Source of the DNA: Roseovarius sp. W115
Lineage (GTDB): Bacteria > Pseudomonadota > Alphaproteobacteria > Rhodobacterales > Rhodobacteraceae
Length of the DNA stretch: 64,000 nt
Direction: 5' to 3'
NCBI RefSeq assembly: GCF_032842945.2
Contig: NZ_CP146606.1
Coordinates: 2,360,501 to 2,424,500, forward strand
This document shows positions 26,323 through 34,185 of the stretch, one piece after another. The stretch's first letter is position 1, and each line of letters opens with the position of its first letter. The notes under the pieces were generated by a model. The model was not told the origin of the DNA, did no database searches, and was given only the letters and a program-made list of their open reading frames with translations. The translations under genes and the position numbers were made by a program.

Positions 26323-27047
26323 CCGGGTTGCCTGATGTTCAGACGCTATATGAGGTGACAGAACACACCTGGCCGTCCGCGGCGGTACAAGATGCAGGTG
26401 CATGGACCTTGCGAGACGGTCAGGGAGGCGGCAAGCGAGTCTCGGCGGCAACAGCGCGCAGGTCAGTTTCACAAGCCGATCTACACCTTGCTGAGACTGC
26501 AATGAAGGCCCTTGGTCAGACACCCTTGTTTATGATCCGCGAAGGGGAAGAGGCGCTGGATCAGATCCTGGAAGATGCAGGTTACGCCATTATTGATCCG
26601 GTCAATCTATATGTGTGCGATATAGAACGCCTTACCATGGACCGCCCGCCCAAGGTCACCGCCTTTGACATCTGGCCACCCTTGGCCATTCAGGCAGACA
26701 TCTGGGACGCGGGCGGTATCGGCGCGGCGCGGCGAGAGGTGATGGCGCGCGTGAACGGGCCCAAAACTGCGCTTTTTGGGCGTGAAAGCAGCCGTCCGGC
26801 GGCAACCGGTTTTGTTGCAATACACAAGAGTATTGCCATGATCCATGCGCTTGAGGTGTTGGAGCCACATCGAGGACGTCGCATGGGCACGCATCTGACC
26901 CGCCATGCGGCTTTCTGGGCCGCCGATCAGGGAGCCACGTATCTGGCGGTACTCTGCACCAAGGCCAATCAGGGTGCCAATGCGCTCTACTCTTCCCTCG
27001 GCATGACGGTTGTGGGACAGTATCATTACCGTATCAAAGAAGGCTGA
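26319..27047 (+). CDS. GNAT-family N-acetyltransferase
   Basis: 242 residues with a poorly conserved N-terminal half (GAWTLRDGQGGGKRVSAATA) and a C-terminal GNAT domain: IHALEVLEPHRGRRMGTHL (acetyl-CoA loop, about 175-193) followed by NQGANALYSSLGMTVVGQYH. The ATGA overlap with the cinA-like gene implies coupling. The substrate is unknown. Confidence 0.85.
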   Translation: MTGLPDVQTLYEVTEHTWPSAAVQDAGAWTLRDGQGGGKRVSAATARRSVSQADLHLAETAMKALGQTPLFMIREGEEALDQILEDAGYAIIDPVNLYVCDIERLTMDRPPKVTAFDIWPPLAIQADIWDAGGIGAARREVMARVNGPKTALFGRESSRPAATGFVAIHKSIAMIHALEVLEPHRGRRMGTHLTRHAAFWAADQGATYLAVLCTKANQGANALYSSLGMTVVGQYHYRIKEG

Positions 27048-27053
27048 CGTCTC

Positions 27054-27620
27054 GTGAACACTGATCCCACTGCGCTTGACCTGCCTATGGTCGACCCGCT
27101 TCCCGACGACACGCAGAAATATTTTGATATCTGCCAGGACAAATTGGGTATGATTCCCAATGTCCTGAAGGCCTATGCCTTTGACATTGAAAAGCTCAAT
27201 ACCTTCACGGCGATGTATAATGATCTGATGCTGGGCGACAGCGGATTGAGCAAGCTGGAGCGCGAGATGATCGCGGTGGTGGTGAGTTCCATAAACCGCT
27301 GCTGGTATTGCCAGGTTGCGCATGGCGCTGCGGTTCGGGCGTTGTCGGGCCAGCCGGAGCTGGGCGAGGCCATGGTCATGAACTGGCGCGCCGCTGATCT
27401 TGATGATCGTCAAACGGCGATGCTGGCATTTGCAGAGAAGATCACGAAAGCGTCTGCCGAGACCACGGAAGCGGATCGTCAGGCGTTGCGCGATGCGGGG
27501 TTCAGTGACCGGGATATCTGGGACATTGCGTCGGTGGTTGGGTTCTTCAACATGACCAACCGGGTGGCCAGCGCCACCGGCATGCAGCCCAATTCAGACT
27601 ATCATGCGCAGGCGCGCTGA
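27054..27620 (+). CDS. Peroxidase-related (AhpD-like, carboxymuconolactone decarboxylase fold) protein
   Basis: The 188-residue helical protein has the redox CxxC in INRCWYCQVAHGAAV (about 83-97) and the later DIWDIASVVGFFNMTNRVA segment. It matches uncharacterised peroxidase-related enzymes of the AhpD superfamily, with a probable thiol-dependent peroxidase or decarboxylase function. GTG at 27054, six bases after the previous stop, is the likely start. It overlaps no other gene except a four-codon extension of the OmpA-like frame. Confidence 0.88.
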   Translation: MNTDPTALDLPMVDPLPDDTQKYFDICQDKLGMIPNVLKAYAFDIEKLNTFTAMYNDLMLGDSGLSKLEREMIAVVVSSINRCWYCQVAHGAAVRALSGQPELGEAMVMNWRAADLDDRQTAMLAFAEKITKASAETTEADRQALRDAGFSDRDIWDIASVVGFFNMTNRVASATGMQPNSDYHAQAR

Positions 27621-27627
27621 GGTTCTT

Positions 27628-28578
27628 ATGTGGCGTGCCTTTGCTTCTTTGAGTTTGATGATTGTGCTGATGGGCGGGATCGCTCATGCTTTCGAACTTG
27701 AACTGCCGCCAAGCGCGAATTTGAACCGGGAAATCGATCAGCCTACAACAAGTTATCTGGTGCCAACCGGTCCTTTTGACGGCAAACGTATTCCGTCAGT
27801 GGAGGTTGAAGGTGTGGTGACGAAACAAGCCTGGCAATTCAGTGCACCTGGGCTGACTTCGCTTCAGATCATGCGACCTTTGCGGGATCAGATCATTGCA
27901 GCTGGCTATGAGGTGATCCTGGATTGCGCGGGACAGGAATGCGGCGGGTTTGACTTTCGCTATCAGATTGGCGTTTTACCTGCGCCTGACATGTTCGTTG
28001 ACCTTTTCAACTACCGGTTTTTGGTGGGTGCGTCCGACATGGGTGAGCCAAATGCCAGTTATCTCATGCTTCTTGTCAGTCGGGTCGGGGCGGTTGGATA
28101 TTTGCAGGTTACGCGCGTGTCGCAAACCGGCGACAGCGCCCCAAGTCTGAGTGTCTCGGCTGGAGCTGCTGCGGCCAGTTTACCCAATGCAGGTGAGAGT
28201 GAGGGGCTTGTTGCACGGCTGGAATCTCTTGGGCATGTGGTTTTGGCAGATCTTGAGTTTGACACCGGATCAGGCTCATTGGGTCCGGGCCCTTATGCGT
28301 CGCTGACAACGTTGGCAGAGTTTTTGACAAAGGACACCACCCGCCGCGTGGCGCTTGTTGGACATACAGATACGGTCGGTGGGCTGGCGCCTAACCGCGC
28401 GCTTTCAAAACGTCGAGCTGAGGCGGTGCGTGATCGGTTGGTGCAGGAGTATTCGGTGTCACCCGAGCAGCTAGAGGCCGATGGGGCAGCCTATCTTGCA
28501 CCTGTGGCAAGCAACCTGACACCGGAGGGGCGCGAAGCCAATCGCCGCGTTGAAGCGGTGCTTTTGAACACGGAGTAG
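27628..28578 (+). CDS. OmpA-family protein with N-terminal signal peptide
   Basis: The 316-residue protein begins MWRAFASLSLMIVLMGGIAHA, a cleavable signal peptide. A unique periplasmic region (about 25-195) is followed by a C-terminal OmpA/peptidoglycan-binding domain, DLEFDTGSGSLGPGPYASL and VALVGHTDTVGG, with NRALSKRRAEAVRDRL. It probably ties the envelope to peptidoglycan. The start at 27628 is favoured over 27604 because of GAGG upstream and the intact signal peptide. No beta-barrel is evident. Confidence 0.85.
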   Translation: MWRAFASLSLMIVLMGGIAHAFELELPPSANLNREIDQPTTSYLVPTGPFDGKRIPSVEVEGVVTKQAWQFSAPGLTSLQIMRPLRDQIIAAGYEVILDCAGQECGGFDFRYQIGVLPAPDMFVDLFNYRFLVGASDMGEPNASYLMLLVSRVGAVGYLQVTRVSQTGDSAPSLSVSAGAAAASLPNAGESEGLVARLESLGHVVLADLEFDTGSGSLGPGPYASLTTLAEFLTKDTTRRVALVGHTDTVGGLAPNRALSKRRAEAVRDRLVQEYSVSPEQLEADGAAYLAPVASNLTPEGREANRRVEAVLLNTE

Positions 28579-28583
28579 AGGAC

Positions 28584-29051
28584 TTGTCGCAAGGATATGT
28601 CACAACGCCATTGGGCCATGTGCGCGTCACTTGCGAGAATGGGGCCGTGACGCGGGTGCGTTGGGGGCAGGTTCCGCCAAAGATTGATGATCAAGAACCA
28701 GACCCGGTATTGGCGGATGCATTGGCCCAGATTGAGGCCTACTTTGCAGGGGAATTGACTGCGTTCACCGTGCCGGTTGAGGTGGTTGGCTCTGCGTTTC
28801 AAAAGCAGGTTTGCAACGCCATGCAGGGCATTCCTTTTGGTGAAACCCGCACCTACGGCGATCTGGCCAAGCTGTGCGAGGCCCCGGCGCAGGCTATCGG
28901 TGCGGCCTGTGGGGGCAATCCGATTCCGATTATCATTCCCTGTCACAGGGTGTTGGGTGCCAACAACCTGGGTGGATTTTCAGGCTCCGGCGGAATCGAA
29001 GATAAGGTGTGGCTGTTGCGCCATGAGGGTGCGGCAGGTCTTTTGATCTAG
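28584..29051 (+). CDS. ogt: Methylated-DNA--protein-cysteine methyltransferase
   Basis: Repairs O6-alkylguanine by transferring the alkyl group to its own cysteine. The 155-residue protein has the active-site PCHRV in IIIPCHRVLGANNLGGFSG (Cys about 121) and helix QKQVCNAMQGIPFGETRTYG. It is close to 150-170 aa Ogt. TTG at 28584 is used because it follows AGAGGA (28577-28582), with no ATG in frame. It converges with the pcs gene (4-base overlap). Confidence 0.93.
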   Translation: MSQGYVTTPLGHVRVTCENGAVTRVRWGQVPPKIDDQEPDPVLADALAQIEAYFAGELTAFTVPVEVVGSAFQKQVCNAMQGIPFGETRTYGDLAKLCEAPAQAIGAACGGNPIPIIIPCHRVLGANNLGGFSGSGGIEDKVWLLRHEGAAGLLI

Positions 29052-29746
29052 CCGCGTTTACGCTCGGGGATGATCTGTTGTGCGATGCCCGCGAGTGTGA
29101 GGTAGACGCTGGTCACAATCAGCCCCCAATGTGCCCAGCTTTCAGGGTGAAAGTCGACCCAGGCGGCCCATCCGGCAAAAAAGGTCCAGGCCAGCGCCAT
29201 GGGTAGGGTGAGAGTCCGCCAGCGGGCGGTGCGTACCGGGTGCACGAATTTGAACGGGATGAACATGGCGATGGCCAAGAGCGCCACGAGCGTGAGGGAC
29301 ACCCAGAAGTTCGGTTCAATCGCGAAGAGCACAAGCACCAGCATGTTCCAGCACCCGGGAAAGCCGGAGAAAGAATTGTCTTTTGTTTTCATGCGTGTAT
29401 CTGCAAAATACATAGCGCTGGCAAAAGTGATGACAATTATGGCGAACCATCCCGTCCATCCGGGCAAGAGGCCTGATTTGAATAGCGCAAAGGCGGGGAT
29501 AAAGACGTAGGTCAGGTAGTCGATGATCAGATCAAGCAGAACACCATCGAACTGTGGCGCATTGCTCTTTACATGGTATTTCCGCGCCAGCGGGCCGTCG
29601 ATGCCGTCCACCAGAAAAGCGACGACAAGCCAGAGAAACATCAGGCTCCACTTTTCGTCAACAGCGGCCAGCATGGCCAGCATGGCGAACACGGCACCTG
29701 TAGCTGTCAGCAGGTGCACACCAAGTGCTTTGAGTTGGGTCGTCAT
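29048..29746 (-). CDS. pcs: Phosphatidylcholine synthase
   Basis: Condenses CDP-diacylglycerol with choline to give phosphatidylcholine, as in Rhizobiales and Rhodobacterales. The membrane protein of about 232 residues shows the CDP-alcohol phosphotransferase motif DGIDGPLARKY followed by DGVLLDLIIDY, with about seven hydrophobic helices. The start is MTTQLKALGV at 29746; an ATG at 29764 adds six residues. It needs exogenous choline, so its presence suggests choline uptake elsewhere in the genome. Confidence 0.92.
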   Translation of the reverse strand: MTTQLKALGVHLLTATGAVFAMLAMLAAVDEKWSLMFLWLVVAFLVDGIDGPLARKYHVKSNAPQFDGVLLDLIIDYLTYVFIPAFALFKSGLLPGWTGWFAIIVITFASAMYFADTRMKTKDNSFSGFPGCWNMLVLVLFAIEPNFWVSLTLVALLAIAMFIPFKFVHPVRTARWRTLTLPMALAWTFFAGWAAWVDFHPESWAHWGLIVTSVYLTLAGIAQQIIPERKRG

Positions 29747-29785
29747 GTGACTGTCATGGGCCATCGTGGCAAGCGATGCAAATGC

Positions 29786-29814
29786 AAAACCGCGCCGTGG
29801 CGACCGGCGCGGTT
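29786..29814 (-). terminator. Intrinsic terminator after the cytochrome gene
   Basis: On the minus strand AACCGCGCC and GGCGCGGTT form a nine-base GC-rich stem with a nine-base loop, followed by TTTT. It lies 27 bases after the stop at 29841. Confidence 0.8.
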
Positions 29815-29840
29815 CAATGTTGTCTTAATGTCTGTTCAGC

Positions 29841-30422
29841 TCATTGGCTGACGCGGTATTCTTCGACCGGGTAGGCCAATGCATCCTGGCTTTCCCAAGC
29901 GATATGGCAGTCATGGCAAAAGCTCTGTTTGACTTTCATCGGTTTGCCATTGGGCTGAATTCCCCCATAGAGCCAGCCTTTGGTATCGGGTGCTTCATCA
30001 AGGCCAACTTTGGTCATTAGAAAGAGTGGACCAGGCCGAGCTTTTTGCTTCTTGATAGAGATAGAAATACTTTCTTTTGCCAGAACCGAACCCACCGGCA
30101 TTTCAACGCCTTCGTCCTCGAATTTGAGATATTGCTCGGCGGCGACATCATTGGCGTATGTGAAAAGCACCCGCTTGCCGTGCGCACCGGCAACAGCGCC
30201 GAGTGTCTGCGTTGGTGTCCAGTTGCGGTACTCAGCTGCGATTGCGTCGCCCTGAGAGGCATAGCCTTCAGCCATTTGTGCGCCGAGGCATTCGTAGAGT
30301 GCGGTAACATGATCATCTGTAAGGTCAAAAGAGTCTTCGACGGTGATGGCGGCGCAGTCTTCAGCGCTGGCGGCGCCGGCAAAAGACATGAATGCTGCGG
30401 CGATAGCTAGCTTGCGGATCAT
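29841..30422 (-). CDS. Periplasmic cytochrome P460-like c-type haem protein
   Basis: 193 residues with a signal peptide (MIRKLAIAAAFMSFAGAASA). The mature part has VGSVLAKESISISIKKQK and GPLFLMTKVG, and a single haem c site FCHDCH near the C-terminus (about 170-175). This is the arrangement of cytochrome P460-type proteins. The cross-linking lysine of P460 cannot be confirmed by eye. A periplasmic electron carrier or NO/hydroxylamine-related oxidase is possible. It is monocistronic, with a clear terminator. Confidence 0.75.
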   Translation of the reverse strand: MIRKLAIAAAFMSFAGAASAEDCAAITVEDSFDLTDDHVTALYECLGAQMAEGYASQGDAIAAEYRNWTPTQTLGAVAGAHGKRVLFTYANDVAAEQYLKFEDEGVEMPVGSVLAKESISISIKKQKARPGPLFLMTKVGLDEAPDTKGWLYGGIQPNGKPMKVKQSFCHDCHIAWESQDALAYPVEEYRVSQ

Positions 30423-30568
30423 TGGGGAGCTCCTTCAATTCCTGCCTTATTGGCAATAAATCCTCGCGCACCCTGTCACACACTGCGTTCCATGAGCCAA
30501 TCAGAACTCCTCACGTTTGCTTGAGGTTTGTGACCATACAAACGCCACTCAGAAACCAGCCGCCGTTC

Positions 30569-31486
30569 TCACTTCGCTCTGGGATGGGTCTTGGCATAAA
30601 CCTCCATCAATCGGGACGTATCCACCGCCGTATAGGCTTGCGTCGTGGAAAGTGAAGCATGGCCCAGAAGTTCCTGAATGGCGCGCAGGTCGCCGCCTGC
30701 GTTGAGCAGATGCGTGGCAAAGCTGTGGCGCATGGCATGGGGTGTTGCGGTTGACGGCAATCCCAGCTGCATGCGCACACGCGCCATGGTCTGTTGCAAA
30801 GTGCGTGGGTTCAGCGGCCCGCCTCGGGCACCGCGAAAAATCGGCTGCTCGGGCTCCATGGGGTAGGGGCAGGCAGCGACGTAACGCTCGACCGCCTCGC
30901 GTGCGGGCGCGATGACGGGCACAACACGTTCTTTACCGCCTTTGCCTTTGATGCGCAGCGCCTCTCCCAGCGGTAGGTCAGACCCCAGAAGGCCAAGCGC
31001 CTCGGAGATGCGCAAACCGCAGCCATAGAGCAGGGTGACAACTGCCTCGTCGCGCTTTCCGATCCAAGGTTGCGTGGTTTGAAACGACAGTGTGTCGATC
31101 ACATCCTGCGCCGCACCGGGGCTGAGTGGGCGCGGCAGTTTGCGCTGATATTTGGGAGACCGGGCCGAAAGCACGGCAGTTGGTTCAATTCCTTCACGCT
31201 CGCTGAGCCAGCGGAAAAAGCTTTTGACCGCCGAGAGTTTGCGCGCCAGCGAACGCGGACCCACGTCGTCCCCTCGAGTAAACGCCATCCAGGCGCGCAT
31301 GTCTGTGACGCTGATACGCTCCAACGCCCGCAAACCTTGGGTTTCGCCCTTGTGTTCTGTGATAAACGTCAGAAAGTCACTTACATCGCGGCCATAGGCA
31401 TCCAGTGTGGTTTGCGGCGCACCGCGCAACGATTTTTGAAAGGCCAGCCAATCCTGCAGCGCGTCGCGGGCTGCGGGCGAAGTCAT
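30569..31486 (-). CDS. xerC: Tyrosine recombinase XerC
   Basis: Resolves chromosome dimers at dif together with XerD. The 305-residue enzyme has the N-terminal SAM-like core-binding domain and the catalytic set: Arg in GCGLRISEALGLL, Lys in KGKGGKERVVP, HAMRHSFATHLL (His and Arg), LGHASLSTTQAYT (His, then Tyr nucleophile in QAYTAV). It overlaps the upstream DUF484 gene by ATGA, the usual arrangement in this group. Confidence 0.95.
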   Translation of the reverse strand: MTSPAARDALQDWLAFQKSLRGAPQTTLDAYGRDVSDFLTFITEHKGETQGLRALERISVTDMRAWMAFTRGDDVGPRSLARKLSAVKSFFRWLSEREGIEPTAVLSARSPKYQRKLPRPLSPGAAQDVIDTLSFQTTQPWIGKRDEAVVTLLYGCGLRISEALGLLGSDLPLGEALRIKGKGGKERVVPVIAPAREAVERYVAACPYPMEPEQPIFRGARGGPLNPRTLQQTMARVRMQLGLPSTATPHAMRHSFATHLLNAGGDLRAIQELLGHASLSTTQAYTAVDTSRLMEVYAKTHPRAK

Positions 31487-32202
31487 GACAGCCAGCGGCG
31501 CATCGCTCTTTCAAAGATACCTGCGAAGAAGGACAAAAGATCGGTGCCTTGTTGCGGGTTGAACTGATGCGGATCCTCTGCGCCCATGACCAGAAGGCCG
31601 GGCAGACGATTTTCGCCGAAATCCAGAAGCAGGCAGGCCTCTGAACGCATGAATTCCGCCTCTGGGCCGTAGACCCGCGGGTCGCCACGCTGAATTTGGC
31701 GCAAGGTGACCTGCCGGACGGGGTGGCCCTGTTCCACAGCAAGATATTGCTCGATGAAACCGGGGGTCTCGACCGAGAGAACATCGCCAAGTCGCTTGAC
31801 CGCCGGGTCATCATCATTTTGGACAGACTCCAGCACCAGCTTGATGCAATCGACCCGCAGAATCGTGGCCACATCGCCGCCGAGATCCTTCAGGAAGTTT
31901 TCAAACTCAACCGGATCCAGCATACGCAGAATGGCGCGATGCACCTGATTGGTGCCTGCGAGATTTTCATATGCTGCGGCGATCACGCTGCGATGGGTGT
32001 CTTCCAACCGCTCCAGCCGCGCCTCAAGCCGGTCCATGGCGATGCCGCGCAGATCGACAATGTTGTTGCCCATTGCCCGCTCATTCGCAGCGATGAGTGC
32101 ACGCATAAGGTCTTGATCTTCAAGAATTACATTCGGCTGCGCGATGATCTTCTCGCGCAGAACTTCGGTCATTTCAGGCTGACTGCTCACGTTACGCCCC
32201 AT
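31483..32202 (-). CDS. DUF484 family protein (GAF-like)
   Basis: The 239-residue protein starts MGRNVSSQPEMTEVLREKII. DUF484 proteins have a GAF-like domain after a helical N-terminus, here seen in ERLEDTHRSVIAAAYENLA and QGTDLLSFFAGIFERAMRRW. They are encoded next to xerC in many proteobacteria; a role in chromosome resolution or signalling is suspected but not shown. It is coupled to xerC by ATGA. Confidence 0.88.
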   Translation of the reverse strand: MGRNVSSQPEMTEVLREKIIAQPNVILEDQDLMRALIAANERAMGNNIVDLRGIAMDRLEARLERLEDTHRSVIAAAYENLAGTNQVHRAILRMLDPVEFENFLKDLGGDVATILRVDCIKLVLESVQNDDDPAVKRLGDVLSVETPGFIEQYLAVEQGHPVRQVTLRQIQRGDPRVYGPEAEFMRSEACLLLDFGENRLPGLLVMGAEDPHQFNPQQGTDLLSFFAGIFERAMRRWLS

Positions 32203-32420
32203 TTTTTTGTTGTGCTCTCTTTAGCAGAGCGGGACCCCGTGACGCTAGTTTTATCTGTCGAGGTTTTTACCTGTTGCGGGTTTGCACGATTTGTTGTGAG
32301 CAAGGTTTGGTTTTGCCCGCTATTCACGCCTCTTTCCGCAAATGTTGGCGCATGGTGCCCGTGTTGCTTTCTAAATTCACGATGCATATCGTCTACTTAC
32401 TTGGTCAGATTGGAAACAAC

Positions 32421-33338
32421 ATGAACAAATTGCAGGCCACGTCGGCATCCATCCAAGACAAACCGGTGCGTTGGGGTGTCAACGCTCAGACAGGTGTTTT
32501 GACCGATGTACTGCTTGGTAAGCCGGATCATTTTCGCTGGGTTGCTCTGAACTCGATCTCCGCAGTGACCTTGGCGAATATGGAGGAAATGGGCCATCGC
32601 TTTGACAAGCAAAAAGCCATGAAGCAACACCGGCAAATGGTGGAGATCTATGCGCGCAATGGTGTGAATGTACATTTTGCGGAAGCCGACGCGGGGCTTC
32701 CATCTTCTGTTTTCACCCGTGACTCGAGCTTCATGACGCCCTGGGGTGCGGTCATCACATCTATCCAGACGCCTCCGCGTCGCCGGGATTATGCGGTCGC
32801 CAGCGAGTTTTACCACAAAGCAGGTATCCCAATTTGGAAATGGGTAACGGCCGGGCATTTTGAGGGTGGGGATTTTTGCATTTTGAAACCAGGTGTCGCC
32901 CTGCTGGGCTGGTCAGGGGATCGATCGACGAAGGAAGGTGCCGAGCAAGTCGCAGGCTGGCTTCGTGAACAGGATTGGGAGGTTTTGGTCGCGCCTATTC
33001 CACCACAGTTTGTGCATGTGGACGCGGTCGTTGTAATGCTCGAAAGAGGGTTGGCTTTGGTGTGCGAAGATGCGCTGCAACCCTACACGCTTGACTATAT
33101 CAAAGAGACGCACGGCATTGAGACCATCCCGGTTGCCTACTCAGATTGTGTAAAGCTGGGTGGCAATTTGGTTAGCCTTGGTAACAAGCGTGTCTTGTCA
33201 ATGAGCCACAATGTGAATGTCAACAAACAGCTGGAAGATCGCGGCTTTCACGTTGACGCGGTTGAGTACGACATGTTTGCGTTAGGTGGCGGCGGGGTTC
33301 ACTGCTCATGTCATGAGCTTTACCGAGAGCCCGATTGA
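32421..33338 (+). CDS. Amidinotransferase/dimethylarginine dimethylaminohydrolase-like (pentein) enzyme
   Basis: The 305-residue guanidino-group hydrolase has the pentein fold. Motifs are SVFTRDSSFMTPWGAV, AGHFEGGDFCILKPG (EGGD), PPQFVHVDAVVVML (His region) and the catalytic Cys near the C-terminus in GGGGVHCSCHELYR (about residues 293-299). It probably hydrolyses a methylated arginine or related guanidine. ATG at 32421 follows GGAAAC; the open frame extends upstream to 32274 without signals. It has its own promoter region of about 220 bases. Confidence 0.82.
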   Translation: MNKLQATSASIQDKPVRWGVNAQTGVLTDVLLGKPDHFRWVALNSISAVTLANMEEMGHRFDKQKAMKQHRQMVEIYARNGVNVHFAEADAGLPSSVFTRDSSFMTPWGAVITSIQTPPRRRDYAVASEFYHKAGIPIWKWVTAGHFEGGDFCILKPGVALLGWSGDRSTKEGAEQVAGWLREQDWEVLVAPIPPQFVHVDAVVVMLERGLALVCEDALQPYTLDYIKETHGIETIPVAYSDCVKLGGNLVSLGNKRVLSMSHNVNVNKQLEDRGFHVDAVEYDMFALGGGGVHCSCHELYREPD

Positions 33339-33413
33339 CGCAGAAAGCAAATTTGCCGGTGCACGCCTGCAGTGTTCGCGCACCGAACGCTCCCTAATCA
33401 ATCACTCGGTCCG

Positions 33414-34066
33414 TCAAACGATCTTGATATTCGCGCTGGCCGCATCTTTCAAAAACGCATCCAAACCTTTATCCGTCAGCGGGTGCAGCGCCATTTTCTT
33501 GATCACATCGGGGGGGCGGTCATCACATCCGCACCAATCAGGGCGGATTGGGTGGCGTGGTTCACGGTGCGGATGGAGGCGGCGAGGATTTGGGTTTCAT
33601 ACCCGTAATTGTCATAGATCGTGCGGATGTCGGCGATGAGGTCCATGCCGTCGAGGTTGATGTCGTCGAGCCGTCCGATGAAGGGGCTGATGAAGGTGGC
33701 TCCGGCTTTCGCGGCCAGAAGCGCCTGATTGGCCGAGAAACACAGCGTCACATTGACCATGTTGCCTTCGTTCGTCAGCACATTGCACGCCTTCAGCCCA
33801 TCCCAGGTGAGCGGCACCTTGACGGCGATGTTGTCGGCGATCTTGGCCAGTTTGCGCCCCTCTGCGATCATTGCGTCAGCCTCGGTGGCCACCACTTCGG
33901 CACTTACAGGGCCATCGACCATGTCGGCGATCTCTTTGGTGACTTCGAGAATATCGCGCCCGGATTTCATGATCAGTGAGGGGTTTGTGGTCACCCCATC
34001 GACCATGCCCAGCTCATTGAGTTCGGCAATGGCATCGACTTCGGCGGTATCTACGAAAAATTTCAT
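33414..34066 (-). CDS. fsa: Fructose-6-phosphate aldolase / transaldolase-like (frameshift at G-run)
   Basis: A TIM-barrel aldolase with [16 protein letters not shown], the [11 protein letters not shown] segment, the Schiff-base lysine in [15 protein letters not shown] and [14 protein letters not shown]. As given the frame ends at 33503 with TAPPM. One extra base in the seven-G run 33510-33516 gives [20 protein letters not shown], then [10 protein letters not shown] and a stop at 33414-33416. This makes 217 residues, the normal length for the family. I annotate the corrected gene. It is encoded divergently from priA, with about 120 bases between, including a repeat. Confidence 0.9.
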
Positions 34067-34144
34067 CTCAAGCGGCCCTTTTGGTGCGGGTTGGGGTTTT
34101 TCTCTTTTGGCTTTACCTCATAGAGTGGACGCCCGAAACCCCCT

Positions 34145-34165
34145 GTCCTGGACGTGATCCGGGAC
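34145..34165. repeat. Hairpin GTCCTGGA-CGTGA-TCCGGGAC upstream of priA
   Basis: An eight-base stem containing one G-T pair. It is related to the palindromic block after the GST gene (19060-19132), and sits 20 bases before the priA start. Confidence 0.55.
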
Positions 34166-34185
34166 CTCCTAGCCAAGGGCCTCCT

